NCBI RefSeq assembly: GCF_025370935.1
Contig: NC_133486.1
Span: 1,551,006-1,615,005 of the forward strand
DNA length: 64,000 nt
Reading direction: 5' to 3'
Source of the DNA: Choristoneura fumiferana
Taxonomy: Eukaryota > Arthropoda > Insecta > Lepidoptera > Tortricidae
Part shown: positions 9,516 to 19,917 of the stretch, piece after piece
Layout of the letters: each line of letters begins with the position of its first letter
How positions within the stretch are numbered: position 1 is the first letter of the stretch
Position numbers and translations under genes: made by a program
The notes under the pieces: generated by a model
Databases searched by the model: none
What the model was told of the DNA's origin: nothing
What the model saw: only the letters and a program-made list of their open reading frames with translations

Positions 9516-9784
9516 ATACATTAGAAGGAAAAAAATAAAAATAACATCGAATAGCATTACGTAGCACTAGCACAGTATATTATTATTTGATCTAAAAAAA
9601 TTACATCCCTTTTTTATTGCATAGTTAGATAAAACTTTTAATTGTGAATCTACGAACGATCGTACCGCTCGTCAATTCCAAGTAGTTCCGATAAAATATT
9701 TTTTTTAAACTTTGACGCATAAATCGAAAATGACAAAAAAAAAATTATGGAAATCTATGTACGACAGAATTAATCGATTTATCT

Positions 9785-9870
9785 TATGTTATAGCACACG
9801 GCACGGAATGCCGATTACCTGGGTACGATTCCCAGCGTGGTTGTCACCTTGCGACCCCCCAAGGACCCCC
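9785..9870 (+). repeat. SINE-F core fragment
   Basis: ATAGCACACGGCACGGAATG then ACCTGGGTACGATTCCCAGC matches the tRNA-like core of SINE-F; both flanks are lost. Confidence 0.6.
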
Positions 9871-10340
9871 GTTAAAAAAAATTACTCCGATCGCTTTAAA
9901 ACTAGGATTCTTCGTATTTAGCTAATTCTAAACACAATCCTGAGGTTCTTATCGCAATATTATAGTATATACAATTTTTTATCCATCTGTACTACAATAA
10001 AACCGTCTCAGTGCTATTCATGTACATTAAATAATTTAGAAAGAATATATTTACGTATTTTTAGTACTAATAATATAACCTAAAACAACTCAACTCTCTC
10101 CGTCTGTTTGTTCGTGCACAAAAAGAAGTTGTGGTCATAGCTAGTTACTTCTATTTACAATAATTTACAAAAGGTTCAAATATTGTGTTTTAAATATCCG
10201 TTTCCAGATTTAAAAGAGTTGTCGCGTATCACTCCAGCAGGCGACCGCGGGGGTGAAGGAGCTGCGGGGGGCGGCTGTCGGTTCGGAACTTGTCGTTTGT
10301 CGCGTGATAGACGCATTCATTTGATTATTTTTTATGATTT
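9871..10340. other. No recognised feature
   Basis: A short GC-rich patch (about 10235-10290) can be read open on the plus strand but has no family match I recognise. Confidence 0.4.
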
Positions 10341-10347
10341 TGTAAAG

Positions 10348-10668
10348 TCACCATATTAAACTCGTAATACAAGTACAAGAGTTTCTCTCAGCATCCACAA
10401 AACCAGGGTAGCCCGCAACCATTGATCCGGCTCGAAGGACCGTCTCGTGTTCGTCTGTTAGTATGTCTGTTAGTGCGCCTGATTGTGTGTCTGTTAGCGT
10501 GTCGCTTTGCGTTTCTGTTGATATGTTGGTTAGTGTGTCTGTCATTACAGAACTACTACAAGTACCCACGTTCTTCTTTAAGTCGCTAGGTATATCTGCC
10601 AAGAAAGATTTTTCTAAATATTTTCTTCTTTTGAAAACACCTTTATTACTTTTCCAATTCTTAAACAT
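10348..10668 (-). CDS. Unassigned 106-codon ORF with TDTLT-type repeats
   Basis: I do not recognise this protein. It is basic at the N terminus (MFKNWKSNKGVFKRRKYLEK) and then carries an imperfect short repeat (TDTLTNIST, SDTLTDTQS, ALTDILTDE). No signal peptide or membrane span. It may be a relic of a mobile-element ORF or chance; the opposite strand also has a shadow frame. Confidence 0.2.
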   Translation of the reverse strand: MFKNWKSNKGVFKRRKYLEKSFLADIPSDLKKNVGTCSSSVMTDTLTNISTETQSDTLTDTQSGALTDILTDEHETVLRAGSMVAGYPGFVDAERNSCTCITSLIW

Positions 10669-10695
10669 TTTCTGTGTTTGACATAAGAATTTAAG

Positions 10696-10812
10696 TATGT
10701 ATTTATCTATCTAAGTATGTTTATCCGTTGCCTAGTATCCATAGTACAAGCTTTGCTTAGTTTGGAACTAGGTCAATTGGTGTCAAGTGTTCCATGATAT
10801 TTGATATTTATT
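10696..10812 (-). repeat. Rep-J copy
   Basis: The reverse complement of TTATCCGTTGCCTAGTATCC and GGTGTCAAGTGTTCC gives the standard Rep-J start and middle. It shows the empty site for the MITE seen at 4641-4830. Confidence 0.75.
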
Positions 10813-10901
10813 TAAAGTCATAAAGGTACTGATTGTCATCCTAGGATCACAATCACTCTATCAAGTCGTAAACTTAGAAGACAACTAACTGGCAGCTCTT
10901 T

Positions 10902-11100
10902 ATAGAATAGAATAGAATAGAATAGAATAGAAACGTTTATTCGCTAATTCGCAAATTACATAAGTACACAAAATAAAACAAGTATAAAATAAATATTAAT
11001 GACAGTATTTGCGAAATCGCGAAACGGTCTCAGCTCAGCATAGTGTTGGCCGTAGAGGCCAACGCTGGTCTTCCGCTGAGACCGCTTGGCGACTTCACGG
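10902..11100 (-). repeat. LINE 3' end with (TTCTA)n tail
   Basis: The AATAG pentamer run at 10902-10932 is the tail in minus orientation. Upstream of it in that sense lies a snap-back segment (GGTCTCAGC ... GCTGAGACC, 11027-11083). Confidence 0.6.
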
Positions 11101-11600
11101 AAGGCGACATAAATTCAAAAAAAAAGTAAATCTAAAAAGAAACAAATAGAAAGTAATATAATTTAAATAAAATAATAACAATAATGAAAACAAACAGAAC
11201 ACAAAACCAGACAAAAGACACGTGCACAATAATAAGTTATAAACATCACAGTAAAAGAAAGAGTCGACACACCACTCAACCATCCATAGACCACAGACGT
11301 CGATATGCACAATCTGCCAAATCTGCTTTACCTATAACAGCACATTGTGTAGAATGCACCTGTTACCTAAAACTGCCACGCTCGTTCTAAGTTCGAAATT
11401 CCCTGTAATTACACTGTCAGCCTCACGCGTCACAACTCCGTCAATGCCATGAAGAACATAATTGGATTGTTACCTTTTCATAGTAACTATTAATATTTCA
11501 ACAGCAGTTGAAACTTGTAACATTAATTTGTTGGACTTAAAGGTTGCTCACTGAAATTGAAGAAGTTCTGAACTGACCGGAACGACGTGGAGCAATTCTC
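11101..11600. other. No recognised feature
   Basis: AT-rich sequence; the ORFs on both strands are short and low-complexity. Confidence 0.4.
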
Positions 11601-11610
11601 AGACGATTTT

Positions 11611-11896
11611 GCAGGTGGTAGGACCTTGTGCAAGGTCCGCCCGGATTGCTACCACCATCTTGCTCGCTTATCCTGCCGTGAAACAGCAAGGCTTGCACTG
11701 TTGTGTTTCGGCGTGGAGAGTAAGACAGCCGGTGAAATTACTGGCACTTGAGGTATCCCATCTTAGGCCTCTAGGTTGGCAACGCATCTGCAATCCCCGT
11801 GGTGTTGCAGGTGTCTATGGGCGGTGGTGATCTCTTATCATCAGAAGACCCACTTGCTCGTTTGCCATCCAGTTAAATAAAAAAAAAAAAAAAAAA
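11611..11896 (+). repeat. Rep-A copy 2
   Basis: Full-length copy from GCAGGTGGTAGGACC to a 16-bp poly(A). Confidence 0.85.
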
Positions 11897-11980
11897 GAAG
11901 CAATTTACGTAGGTGCATTGAAAAGTTCTAATCCTTAGGCGTTCTAAGGAGGAGGCCTTTGTTCAGCAGTGAACGTCATC

Positions 11981-12209
11981 CATCCCAGCCTATATACCCA
12001 CTGCTGGGCACAGGCCTCCTTTCAGAACAAGAGGGCTTGGGCCCATAGTTCCCACACGGGCCCAGTGCGGATTGGGAACTTCACACGCGCCATTGAATTG
12101 CTTTGCAGGTTTGTGACTCACGATGGTTTCCGCACATGAATTTCGAAAAACTCAGAGGTGCCAGCCGGGGTTTGAACCCACGACCCTCTGCTTGCGAGGC
12201 GATATATTC
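11981..12209 (-). mobile_element. SINE-B copy, A-box end missing
   Basis: Runs from CATCCCAGCCTATATACCCA to GCTTGCGAGGCGATA; the B box is intact (GGGGTTTGAACCC) and the extreme tRNA-like 5' end is lost. A small internal deletion joins GGTTTGTG to ACTCACGATGG. Confidence 0.8.
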
Positions 12210-12310
12210 AAAACTTTATCCGACTGATGATAATTATGATGATGAAATTACTTATTAATGTCAGAATTACTTTACGCTTTTCGTCCTTATTCCTAGTCTA
12301 TATCATAACA

Positions 12311-12387
12311 AGAACTCTTGGATCTAAAATGTTGTAATTTGGCATAGAATCTATGCCAAATTTCAACTTTTTAGATCCAATAGTTCT
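12311..12387. mobile_element. Short hairpin element
   Basis: AGAACTCTTGGATCTAAAAT folds on TTTTTAGATCCAATAGTTCT, with an exact TTTGGCATA/TATGCCAAA centre: arms of about 36 bp and a 5-bp loop. Confidence 0.7.
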
Positions 12388-12682
12388 GGCTAGGCGTTGA
12401 TGAGTCAGTGAATCAGACCGTAAGTACTTTTCTTTTTAAATAACAATTGTATAGATCATAATTTGGCCGCTCCATACATTCATATTACTTGGGCACGTAA
12501 ATCCCTTATATTAGTGCCTTTATCCCGACCCAAGTAGTAAAGCTTTTCTGAACTTATTTATTTTCTTGTTATATTATTCCGCTGGCACCGAAAGTGTGCA
12601 ATAACTACACAATTGTACCAAATAGATATACCGTTTAATGAGCAATTGCTGGAAAATAATGAAACTCGATTTAGTGAGCTAA

Positions 12683-13375
12683 CTTTGGGGGCGGCAGACG
12701 TGAGCTTGCCTTCGGAATCCAAAAGCTTAATGGTTACTTGACCTGAAATGTAAATTTCAGTTTTTTTTTTTTCAATTTATGACGGTGGAAGCAGTCTACA
12801 CTTCCACTGAACGTAGATAATTGTTAGTGATTAGTTTTGTAACTAAGGGACCCCATTCATCATCATCATCATCATCATCCCAGCCTATATACATCCCACT
12901 GCTGGGCACAGGCCTCCTCTCAGAATAGGAGGGCTTGGGCTATAGTTCCCACGCGGGCCCAGTGCGGATTGGGAACTTCACACGCACCATTGAATTGCTT
13001 CGCAGGTTTGTGCACGTTTCCTCACGATGTTTTCCTTCACCGCAAAGCTCGTGGTAAATTAGAAATGTAATTCCGCATATGAATTTGGAAAAACTCAGAA
13101 GTGCGAGCCGGGGGTTGAACCCACGACGATACACTCCCTGTATTATTATTATTTTTGTATTTTTTTTATTTAATTGTATACTGTAGTTTTAAGTATTTTA
13201 TTTTTAATTATTTTATGTTGAAAAAATGACTTTCTGCCAAGTTTCTTGCGGCGCATTCTTCTTGGCAATGATGGTCTTTCCGAAAGCGCTGGTAGTTTAA
13301 AAAACGTCGTGTAAAAGTGCCCATTGCGGCCTATTTACTGAATAAATGATTTGAATTTGAATTTGAATTTGAGTG
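12683..13375 (+). repeat. Rep-C copy split by a SINE-B insertion
   Basis: The left part 12683-12856 (GGGGGCGGCAGACGTGAGCT, then TGACGGTGGAAGC) and the right part 13131-13375 (ending in repeated GAATTT) form one Rep-C. SINE-B occupies 12857-13130 on the minus strand. In intact copies (17140, 31190, 37995) the equivalent of the junction is continuous. Confidence 0.75.
12857..13130 (-). mobile_element. SINE-B copy nested in Rep-C
   Basis: Starts with a (CAT)n run at the SINE 3' end and ends at CCCACGACGAT, so it is truncated before the A box. Confidence 0.8.
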
Positions 13376-13512
13376 TTAAGCTCTGTTCACTGTCAAAATG
13401 TTAGAATTGGCAAGCTAAGACCGGATTTAACGACCAAATTTGTTTTTTTTTTAGTCAGCCCAATGGCCTATTTGGCAACAATGTTTAACTGGAATATAAC
13501 TATCTTAAAATG

Positions 13513-13650
13513 TACAGTCGCCATCATATTTTGGAGCAACCAAGGTGGTCAAAAATATCGGCAAATGCACTCTATTATTAAGGTATTAGAGTTCATGTAT
13601 CGATATTTTTGATCACCTTAGCCGCTCCGAAATATCTGATAGCGATTGTA
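13513..13650. mobile_element. 138-bp imperfect palindromic MITE
   Basis: TACAGTCGCCATCATATTTT...GATAGCGATTGTA; inner arms GGTGGTCAAAAATATCG and CGATATTTTTGATCACC pair almost exactly. Confidence 0.75.
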
Positions 13651-13680
13651 CCTACCTTAAGTTTACTACAAATTGCAATT

Positions 13681-13943
13681 GCAGGTGGTAGGACCTTGTG
13701 CAAGGTCCGCCCGGATTGCTACCACCATCTTGCTCGCTAATCCTGCCGTGAAGCAGCAGTGCTTGCACTGTTGTAACAGCCGGTGAAATTACTGGCACTT
13801 GATGTATCCCATCTTAGGCCTCTAGGTTGGCAACGCGTCTGCAATACCCCTGGTGTTGCAGATGTTTATGGGCGGTGGTGATCTCTTACCATCAGGAGAC
13901 CCACTTGCTCGTTTGTCAACCAGTCGAATATAAAAAAAAAAAA
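13681..13943 (+). repeat. Rep-A copy 3, internal deletion
   Basis: As other Rep-A copies, but about 21 bp (GTTTCGGCGTGGAGAGTAAG region) are missing after CACTGTTGT. Confidence 0.82.
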
Positions 13944-14027
13944 TGTTCTAATTTATTTTTTTTTTAATTTTCGGAGGCGAACAAAAAATTGGATTCCTAG
14001 TTTTCTGAGTAAAACAATATTATTCTA

Positions 14028-14237
14028 CTAGCCGTTACCCGCGACTCCGTCCGCGTCGAATTCGGTTATCGCTATCCCGCGGGAACTATCCGATTTTCCG
14101 GGATAAAAATTATCCTATGTCCTTCCCCGGGACTCAAAATATCTACATACCGAATTTCATCTCAATCGGTTCAAGATTAAGTAACAAACAAACAGACTTA
14201 CAAACTTTCGCATTTATAATATTATTAGTAAGTGGAA
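14028..14237 (+). repeat. Rep-E copy
   Basis: CTAGCCGTTACCCGCGACTC, then GGATAAAAATTATCCTATGT, and ends at the AATATTATTAGTAAG phrase. Other copies: 46080, 54193. Widely seen in lepidopteran introns; class uncertain. Confidence 0.65.
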
Positions 14238-14329
14238 TGGTGGGCTATATAGTTTTTTCCACATTCTATGTAAACTTTGAGTACTTTGTCGTGCCTGTGT
14301 TGTAAATGGGTATTTATATTTTTTTTCCT

Positions 14330-14512
14330 TGCTCACCCGCGACCTTATGATAGTTAAGCTTACGCAAAATATGCGTGTTCATGCAGTTCCTCCACCTCCA
14401 CACTGTAAGAACACACACAAATCACACAAACTTATCTATCACCACCACCACACCACACTGACGCGTTTCGAACTCAACCAGAGCTCACCCTCAGAGTAAC
14501 ACCAGATGTTAG
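14330..14512. repeat. Rep-K copy
   Basis: TGCTCACCCGCGACCTTATG to GAGCTCACCCTCAGAGT; the longest Rep-K copy in the window. Confidence 0.6.
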
Positions 14513-14833
14513 ACCAAAACCTGGTGGTCAAATAATTTTAGCCTTATTATATAAACTCTGCTAGATAACGAATAAAAGAGAAAATGGTAAACGTAAACCC
14601 TGAAATAAGTATCTTTTTCATTTAGATAAAGATAATTTGTTTTGAAGGCGGATTCACTCGGGCGTCTAAATTTTTGTACTGGATGAAATTTATAATTTTA
14701 TACAGTTGCGACATAGCGTAATAACAACTAGTGAGGTAACTTGGCCATCTCTACAGGTCAAGTAAAATACGGAAACTGTGCGCCATTTTCCCGTGCCGGT
14801 TGATCTTTTTACAAGATTTTACTGTATTTTTAA

Positions 14834-15062
14834 CCCCCGACGCAAAAAGAGGAGTGTTATAAGTTTGACCGCTATGTGTATCTGTGGTACCGTAGCTCTT
14901 AAACGGGTGGACCGATTTGAATGCGATTTATTTTTATTTAAAATCTGGTTTTCTAGCGATGGTTCTTAGATATGTTTCATCAAAATAGGTTCAGCCGTTT
15001 TTGAGATATTGAACTTTGAAGTGACAAAGTCGGGGGCTTTCCAACTTTTTGTTGGTAGGTTA
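14834..15062 (+). repeat. Rep-D copy
   Basis: AACCCCCGACGCAAAAAGAG to GGGGGCTTTCCAACTTTTTG. Inverted copies are at 40265-40510 and, more diverged, 40590-40770. Confidence 0.7.
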
Positions 15063-15113
15063 TTTCACTTGCAATGTTCGTAAATGTCCTCAACTAATCG
15101 TGATGGAATTAGA

Positions 15114-15114
<1 letters not shown>

Positions 15115-15143
<29 letters not shown>
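15115..15143. repeat. (GA)n microsatellite
   Basis: An AG dinucleotide run of about 28 bp next to Rep-M. Confidence 0.9.
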
Positions 15144-15148
<5 letters not shown>

Positions 15149-15350
15149 TTTATTTACACATATTCGATACACATATAAATACATTAGATGGAGAGAACAA
15201 AAAAAAACAATAATAACATCGAATAGTATAAAGTGGACCCCACTCAGCATACTGTTACGACAAGCCGCAACGCTGTTAATAGAATAGCTTTTATCCCAAA
15301 AAATGTTGCATTTCTGGCGGGTGCACAAAAAATGAATTCGCGAACGAAGT
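15143..15350. repeat. Rep-M copy, uninterrupted
   Basis: AAACATTTATTTACACATAT to the AACATCGAATAG phrase and beyond. It provides the empty site that dates the SINE-B insertion at 9219-9515. Confidence 0.65.
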
Positions 15351-15459
15351 CGCGGGCAACAACTAGTTATAAATGAGAAACTTCGGTAAGATGTTTTTTA
15401 CTCAATCATGTTTAACGTCTGAAACAATTCCGGCAACAGCGCTAGGAATTGTTATCTAA

Positions 15460-15702
15460 GGGCCTACGCTAGCTGGCGCGGGTGCACTGCGTGGGCGCAC
15501 GCCTGCAGGCGTGCGGTCCCTCTGACACTTATACTGTTTAATACGAGAGCGAGAGGGACGGCACGACACGAACTTCGAGTTTCGAGTTTGTAGTAGCCCT
15601 GCAGGTACGATCCGTCGCGCGCGACGCTCGCAGTTCGCACTCTCATAATATTTTTCAGTAGGCGTCCTGCTCCGTTCAAACCACGTCAGTCAGCGTAGGC
15701 CC
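15460..15702. mobile_element. 243-bp Harbinger-like MITE just upstream of allatostatin A coding exon 1
   Basis: TIRs GGGCCTACGCTAGCTG and CAGCGTAGGCCC, with TAA on both sides (15457-15459, 15703-15705). A TTA/TAA 3-bp duplication is the PIF/Harbinger signature. It contains a Rep-I stretch (GAGAGGGACGGCACGACACG). A decayed relative lies at 50963-51089. It ends 23 bp before the 3' splice site of the first coding exon. Confidence 0.75.
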
Positions 15703-15726
15703 TAAGTAACAACCTCTTGTTGCAGA

Positions 15727-18700
15727 ATGTTGTACGAGCTGCTATTGGTGTGGTGTCTGGCGATCGGCGCGACGCTTTGCGCGCCGGAACGCGTGCAGCC
15801 TGGCGATGCGCGCGCGCACGACGCCGATGCCACGGAGCCACAGGTACCTACACAATCAGAGGTTTTACTAGAATAAAACTAAAAAGAAGACCAAGACTGA
15901 GAAGGCCGATATCGAAAATACAAACTGAAATATAGATGCACAGAAAAACCAGAAAAATAAGACCAGCGCTGGGAATTGAACCCAGGTCCTCGGCACTCCG
16001 TGCCGTGTGCTATACCGCTACACCACCGCTGGACAACCGGCCACCGCCGCCGCCCGCGGTGTGTCCAGCGGTGGTGTAGTGGTATAGCACACGGCACGGA
16101 GCGCCGAGGACCTGGGTTCAATTCCCAGCGCTGGTCTTATTTTTCTGGTTTTTCTGTGCATCTATATTTCAGTTTGTATTTTCGATATAGGTTTTACGGG
16201 ATGACCGTAAAAGTAACAAAAATTTGGAATTGAAATAAAAAATACAAAAAGATTCCAAAAACCAATCTTGAGAAGGCCAAGTCAAAAAGAAGGGCTTATT
16301 AGCTGGGAAAAGGATTCTCGGTCAAAAGAGATTCTTTAAATTCATCATCTAAATACCAAATATCTGCAAAAAAACTTGAGCTGTAGTTCCCACTCTTGCC
16401 CAGTGCGAATTGTGTTGTGTAAAGTACACATTGGAACTCCTTTACGGAAACTACGGATCCATGTAGGTTTGCTCACAATGTTTTCCTATATGCAAATTAT
16501 CTACGCAGAAGACGAAAACGAAGACGACACAGCGACGAAATGGATAAAGTTTGCAGGGAAATTCATTTCAGACTTCCCAAAGTTTCCTATCAATATATTC
16601 ACTGGGCGTGGGAATTACATACTAAGCACTCTCATTCAGATAGGAGACCAGGACATATGCTGCAGTGGGACGAGTATAGGCCGAGATGAGACTGTAATTT
16701 CAAATGTAATTCCGCACATGAATTTCGAAAAACTCGAGACTCGACTCGAGAGGTGCGAGCCGGGGTTTGAACCCACGACCCTCTGTTTGAGAGGCGATAG
16801 GTCAAACCACTAGGCCACCACGGCTTCACCGCCGGCGTTTAACCACAATCACGGTTAATGATAAGCGAAGATGTGTACTGAGATGAAGCACGCTTGCCTA
16901 ATAAATGTTAAAATTTCAAATCATTTATTCAGTAAATAGGTCGCACGAAATGGCCACTTTTACACCTCATTTTTTTAAGCTACCATCGCCTTCGGAAAGA
17001 CCATCATTGCCAAGAAGAATGCGCCGCAAGAAACTTGGCAGAAAGTCATTTTTTCACAATAAAATAATTACACATAAAATACTTAAAAGCTACAGTATAA
17101 AATTAAAGAAAAAAATACACGACAAGAACAATAATAATACAGGGATGTATGGGGTCCCGTAGTTACAAAACTAAAACTAAACATGTAACTATATCTACGT
17201 TCAGTGGAAGTGTAGAATGCTTCCACCGTCATGGATAAAAAATCTGAAATATACATTTCAGGTCAAGTAACCATTAAGCTTTTGGGTTCCGAAGGCAAGC
17301 TCACGCCTGCCGCCCCCAAAGTTAGCTTGCCCATGCCCATTCATTCTAGATTTGAAGACGGCTAGGTTGTAGCGATTAGGGAACTCAAAGCTGTCCCACT
17401 CGATAGCTGATACTCGTTAGCGGATAATACGAGGGGAAACGCTGCGTGGGAATTTCAGGCGTTTATTTTTAAATCGACTGCTGTTGTTCCAGGGTTCAGC
17501 AGAGCAGCACGCGGCGCCGCTGGAAAAGCGATCCCCCCACTACAGCTCGGGGATAGGCAAGCGTGCCTATAGCTACGTGTCGGAGTACAAGCGGCTGCCC
17601 GTCTACAACTTTGGACTGGGGAAAAGGTGATAACATACACAATTTATTGCCGTAATTTGACGACAATGGAGCCTATTCTGCGTGATTGGCTGTAGGCACT
17701 ATTTATGTCGGCCTGGCTCCTGGCCACTACGAAGTGCTAAATTCTAACTTCGTATCTTGCCGTCCCGCTTACGCTAATATTGTTTAATACGAGAGTGAGA
17801 GGGACAGTACGATATGAACTTCGAGCTTCGAATTTTGTAGTAGCCCCCTGGAGGAAGCTTAGCCCTTCACGCTGCAGATGACTTCCTGAACTGACTCCGG
17901 TGACTCGATTTTTTGAAAAAATTGGCAGTATTGAGTGTGTAAATTAAAAATTCATAGCACGGCAAAACTAGGACACGTTTAATAGGTACAGTCACCTGCA
18001 TTAATCTGCCACAGCGGAGCGTGCAAAAAAATCTGACACTAGCTACTGGCCCTAGAAATAGAGTTGTATCAGATATTTATGCACTTTGTCATTTCCGATA
18101 TTGGTGACCAAGAGATATGTAGGTAGGTGAAAAATACTTAATTCAATACTGCGAACGGATGAATACGAATCCTGAATTATGTTGTAATTATAATACTTAC
18201 TCCAAATAGCTTAAATCTGCGAACAGCAAAGGTAAAAAGGTTGTAGGATAGGCAAGCGCAGCGTAACGTCCACCAACGAGATGGACGGATGAACTGGTTA
18301 AGAGAAGTCTCTTCGTTCCATTCTCCATACAAACGTAATTACAGGAGGTCAAAAGTCGACAAAATAAAGATGTCAACTTTGCACGAGAATTACAGGCTAA
18401 TAAAGCATTTTTACAAAAATCGAAAAAAGCCACAGGCATAGAAAATATACTTTTCGTACAAAATGAGGACAACGAAACCCAAAATTCAACCGCCCAAATC
18501 TTGAAAAGCCTAGCTATCTCGATATAAATTACAGACGTCGTTGCGGAAGGCATGGGGGGGACGGCTGCGAGCGCTTATATCATGTGCAATAAAGACAGCA
18601 ATAGCCCAAACGAATACGGCAGAAAAACTTCTCTTAAAGTCGCGGGTTCACGGTGGATGCAAACTGATGCAACTGTAGTCTTTGAGGGAGGCCTATGTTC

Positions 18701-19917
18701 AACAGCTGATTTATGATGATGACCAACTTTTGACTAATCTTCTTCCACCAGGTCTAGACTATACTCCTTCGGTCTGGGCAAGCGCTCCATCACTGAAGAA
18801 GATCAGTCAGAAGAAGACATGAACAACGAAATTGATCAGGAAGCACTGGATGAGCTGATAGACCAGTACGAAGATACACCTGGTATGATGTAAATTTTGC
18901 GCTGTCTTTTCAATTATTGGGTAGTATTTAAATAAATAAATAACGTTATGATTCCCTATTGGTCTATTAAGTAGAATAGGTACCATCAGACAAATAAGTG
19001 GTCTACCAATTTTTAAACAAGTTCCTATCAAATGAATGTCGCTAAAGTCGAACTTTCACGTTCCTCGTATTGGCATTATTGTTTTATGTTATGGCATGTA
19101 CCACTCGCTGCAAGTTAGGTACTGTAATGTCCCGTTGTCTGTCTGTCTATCTGTAATCAAATCTTGCAAGTCAAATTTAACCAACTTCCAGTAGTCAGAT
19201 TGACTTGAAATTTGGAATACTTATCTAAATCGCGATCTAGTAATGACATCCTGATAGTTCAGCCAGGATCGTCGCCGCAGGACGGAATTCTTCAACGGTT
19301 AATAGCATCAACTTGAAATTTGGTATGCAAATGTAGTTTGGGTGACAATGCAAGTACAGTCAACAAAAAGTACAGTCAGCAAAAAATGCTTGTATTAAAA
19401 ATGAAATTTGTATGGTTAGGTTAGTTTTATGTGACAGATATCTGTAATCCTCTGCTAATCGAACAAAATGAACAAAGATTGCATTATTATAATGTATATT
19501 TGTCACATAGTCATTGGTGTGTAGCTCAAGTAGCACTGCCTACCCTCACTGTACGCCCCAGCCATAATAATAACATCTTCCTTTACTATAACTAACTCTA
19601 TAAAATATTTTCCAGTATACGAAGAAAAACGCGCTCGTCCCTACAGTTTCGGCCTCGGCAAACGTTTCGCGGAAGATGAGCCCGCTGAAGAAAAACGCCG
19701 AATGTACGACTTCGGCCTCGGCAAACGACTACCGCTCTACAATTTCGGCTTAGGCAAGCGAGGAGCGCGCAATTACGACTTTGGCCTCGGGAAACGATAT
19801 AGCAGCAAGTTCAACTTCGGCCTAGGGAAAAGAGAGAGAGATATGCACAGGTTCAACTTCGGTCTTGGAAAGAGATCGGCTGACTACGCGAATGATCTGA
19901 ATGATGTTGACGGTTAA
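15727..19917 (+). CDS. AstA: Allatostatin A (FGLamide) neuropeptide precursor, 227 aa, four coding exons
   Basis: Coding exons 15727-15843, 17493-17626, 18752-18882 and 19616-19917 join in frame with GT-AG introns. A 3' splice site (CTTGTTGCAG) ends at 15725, so a non-coding 5' exon lies upstream. Residues 1 to about 19 form a signal peptide (hydrophobic LLLVWCLAIGATLC). Dibasic KR sites then release, in order: SPHYSSGIGKR, AYSYVSEYKR, LPVYNFGLGKR, SRLYSFGLGKR, an acidic spacer (exon 3, EEDQSEEDMNNEIDQE), ARPYSFGLGKR, RMYDFGLGKR, LPLYNFGLGKR, GARNYDFGLGKR, YSSKFNFGLGKR and ERDMHRFNFGLGKR. Eight carry the FGLG amidation core. The family acts through galanin-receptor-like GPCRs to inhibit gut muscle, feeding or juvenile-hormone synthesis. 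The first peptide has lost the FGL core. Introns are full of repeats. Confidence 0.95.
15909..16188. mobile_element. Head-to-head SINE-F pair forming a 127-bp inverted repeat (allatostatin intron 1)
   Basis: Arms 15909-16035 and 16062-16188 are nearly perfect inverted repeats around a 26-bp GC-rich loop. Each carries the tRNA-like core (GGTGTAGTGGTATAGCACAC, B box GGGTTCAATTCCC). The right arm continues as a SINE-F tail to about 16282. Confidence 0.85.
16376..16826 (-). mobile_element. Degenerate SINE-B plus a SINE-B head (intron 1)
   Basis: 16380-16690 is a diverged SINE-B body (CACTCTTGCCCAGTGCGAAT, GTTTTCCTATATGCAAATTA). 16691-16826 is the head-proximal part of a second copy (GGGGTTTGAACCC, then AAACCACTAGGCCACCACGG). 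The other contig keeps about 260 bp that are absent here. The 145-codon open frame across it is a repeat artefact. Confidence 0.75.
16915..17335 (-). repeat. Rep-C copy (allatostatin intron 1)
   Basis: Reverse orientation: TCATTTATTCAGTAAATAGG to the AAGGCAAGCTCACGCCTGCC end. Confidence 0.8.
17728..18115. repeat. Rep-I and MITE-P in allatostatin intron 2
   Basis: 17728-17849 is Rep-I (GAGAGGGACAGTACGATATG, TTGTAGTAGCCCC). 17993-18115 is MITE-P (GTACAGTCACCTGCATTAAT, GCCACAGCGGAGCGTGC, GTATCAGATATTTATGCAC). Both are present in the second contig. Confidence 0.65.
18245..18722 (+). repeat. RTE-like LINE 3' end split by a TIR element (intron 2)
   Basis: 18245-18303 (GGCAAGCGCAGCGTAACGTC) and 18628-18722 (AAGTCGCGGGTTCACGGTGG, GGGAGGCCTATGTTCAACAG) are the two halves of a LINE tail like that at 5110. 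The interrupting segment has short inverted ends (TTAAGAGAAGT / ACTTCTCTTAA) and is longer in the second contig (about 470 bp). Confidence 0.6.
19130..19410 (+). repeat. Rep-L copy (allatostatin intron 3)
   Basis: CCCGTTGTCTGTCTGTCTAT, GATAGTTCAGCCAGGATCGT and GTACAGTCAACAAAAAGTAC. The minus-strand paralogue at 34497-35370 carries two SINE insertions. Confidence 0.7.

Noticed and set aside
15065..15328. ORF across the (GA)n microsatellite
   Set aside because: Driven by the simple repeat and Rep-M.
16376..16813. 145-codon ORF in allatostatin intron 1 (also 23626-24009)
   Set aside because: The sequence is a diverged SINE-B in reverse, on the strand and in the intron of a real gene; the two contigs differ by indels.
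18197..18553. 118-codon minus-strand ORF in allatostatin intron 2
   Set aside because: It lies antisense in an intron, spans a TIR insertion, and is broken by an indel in the other contig.
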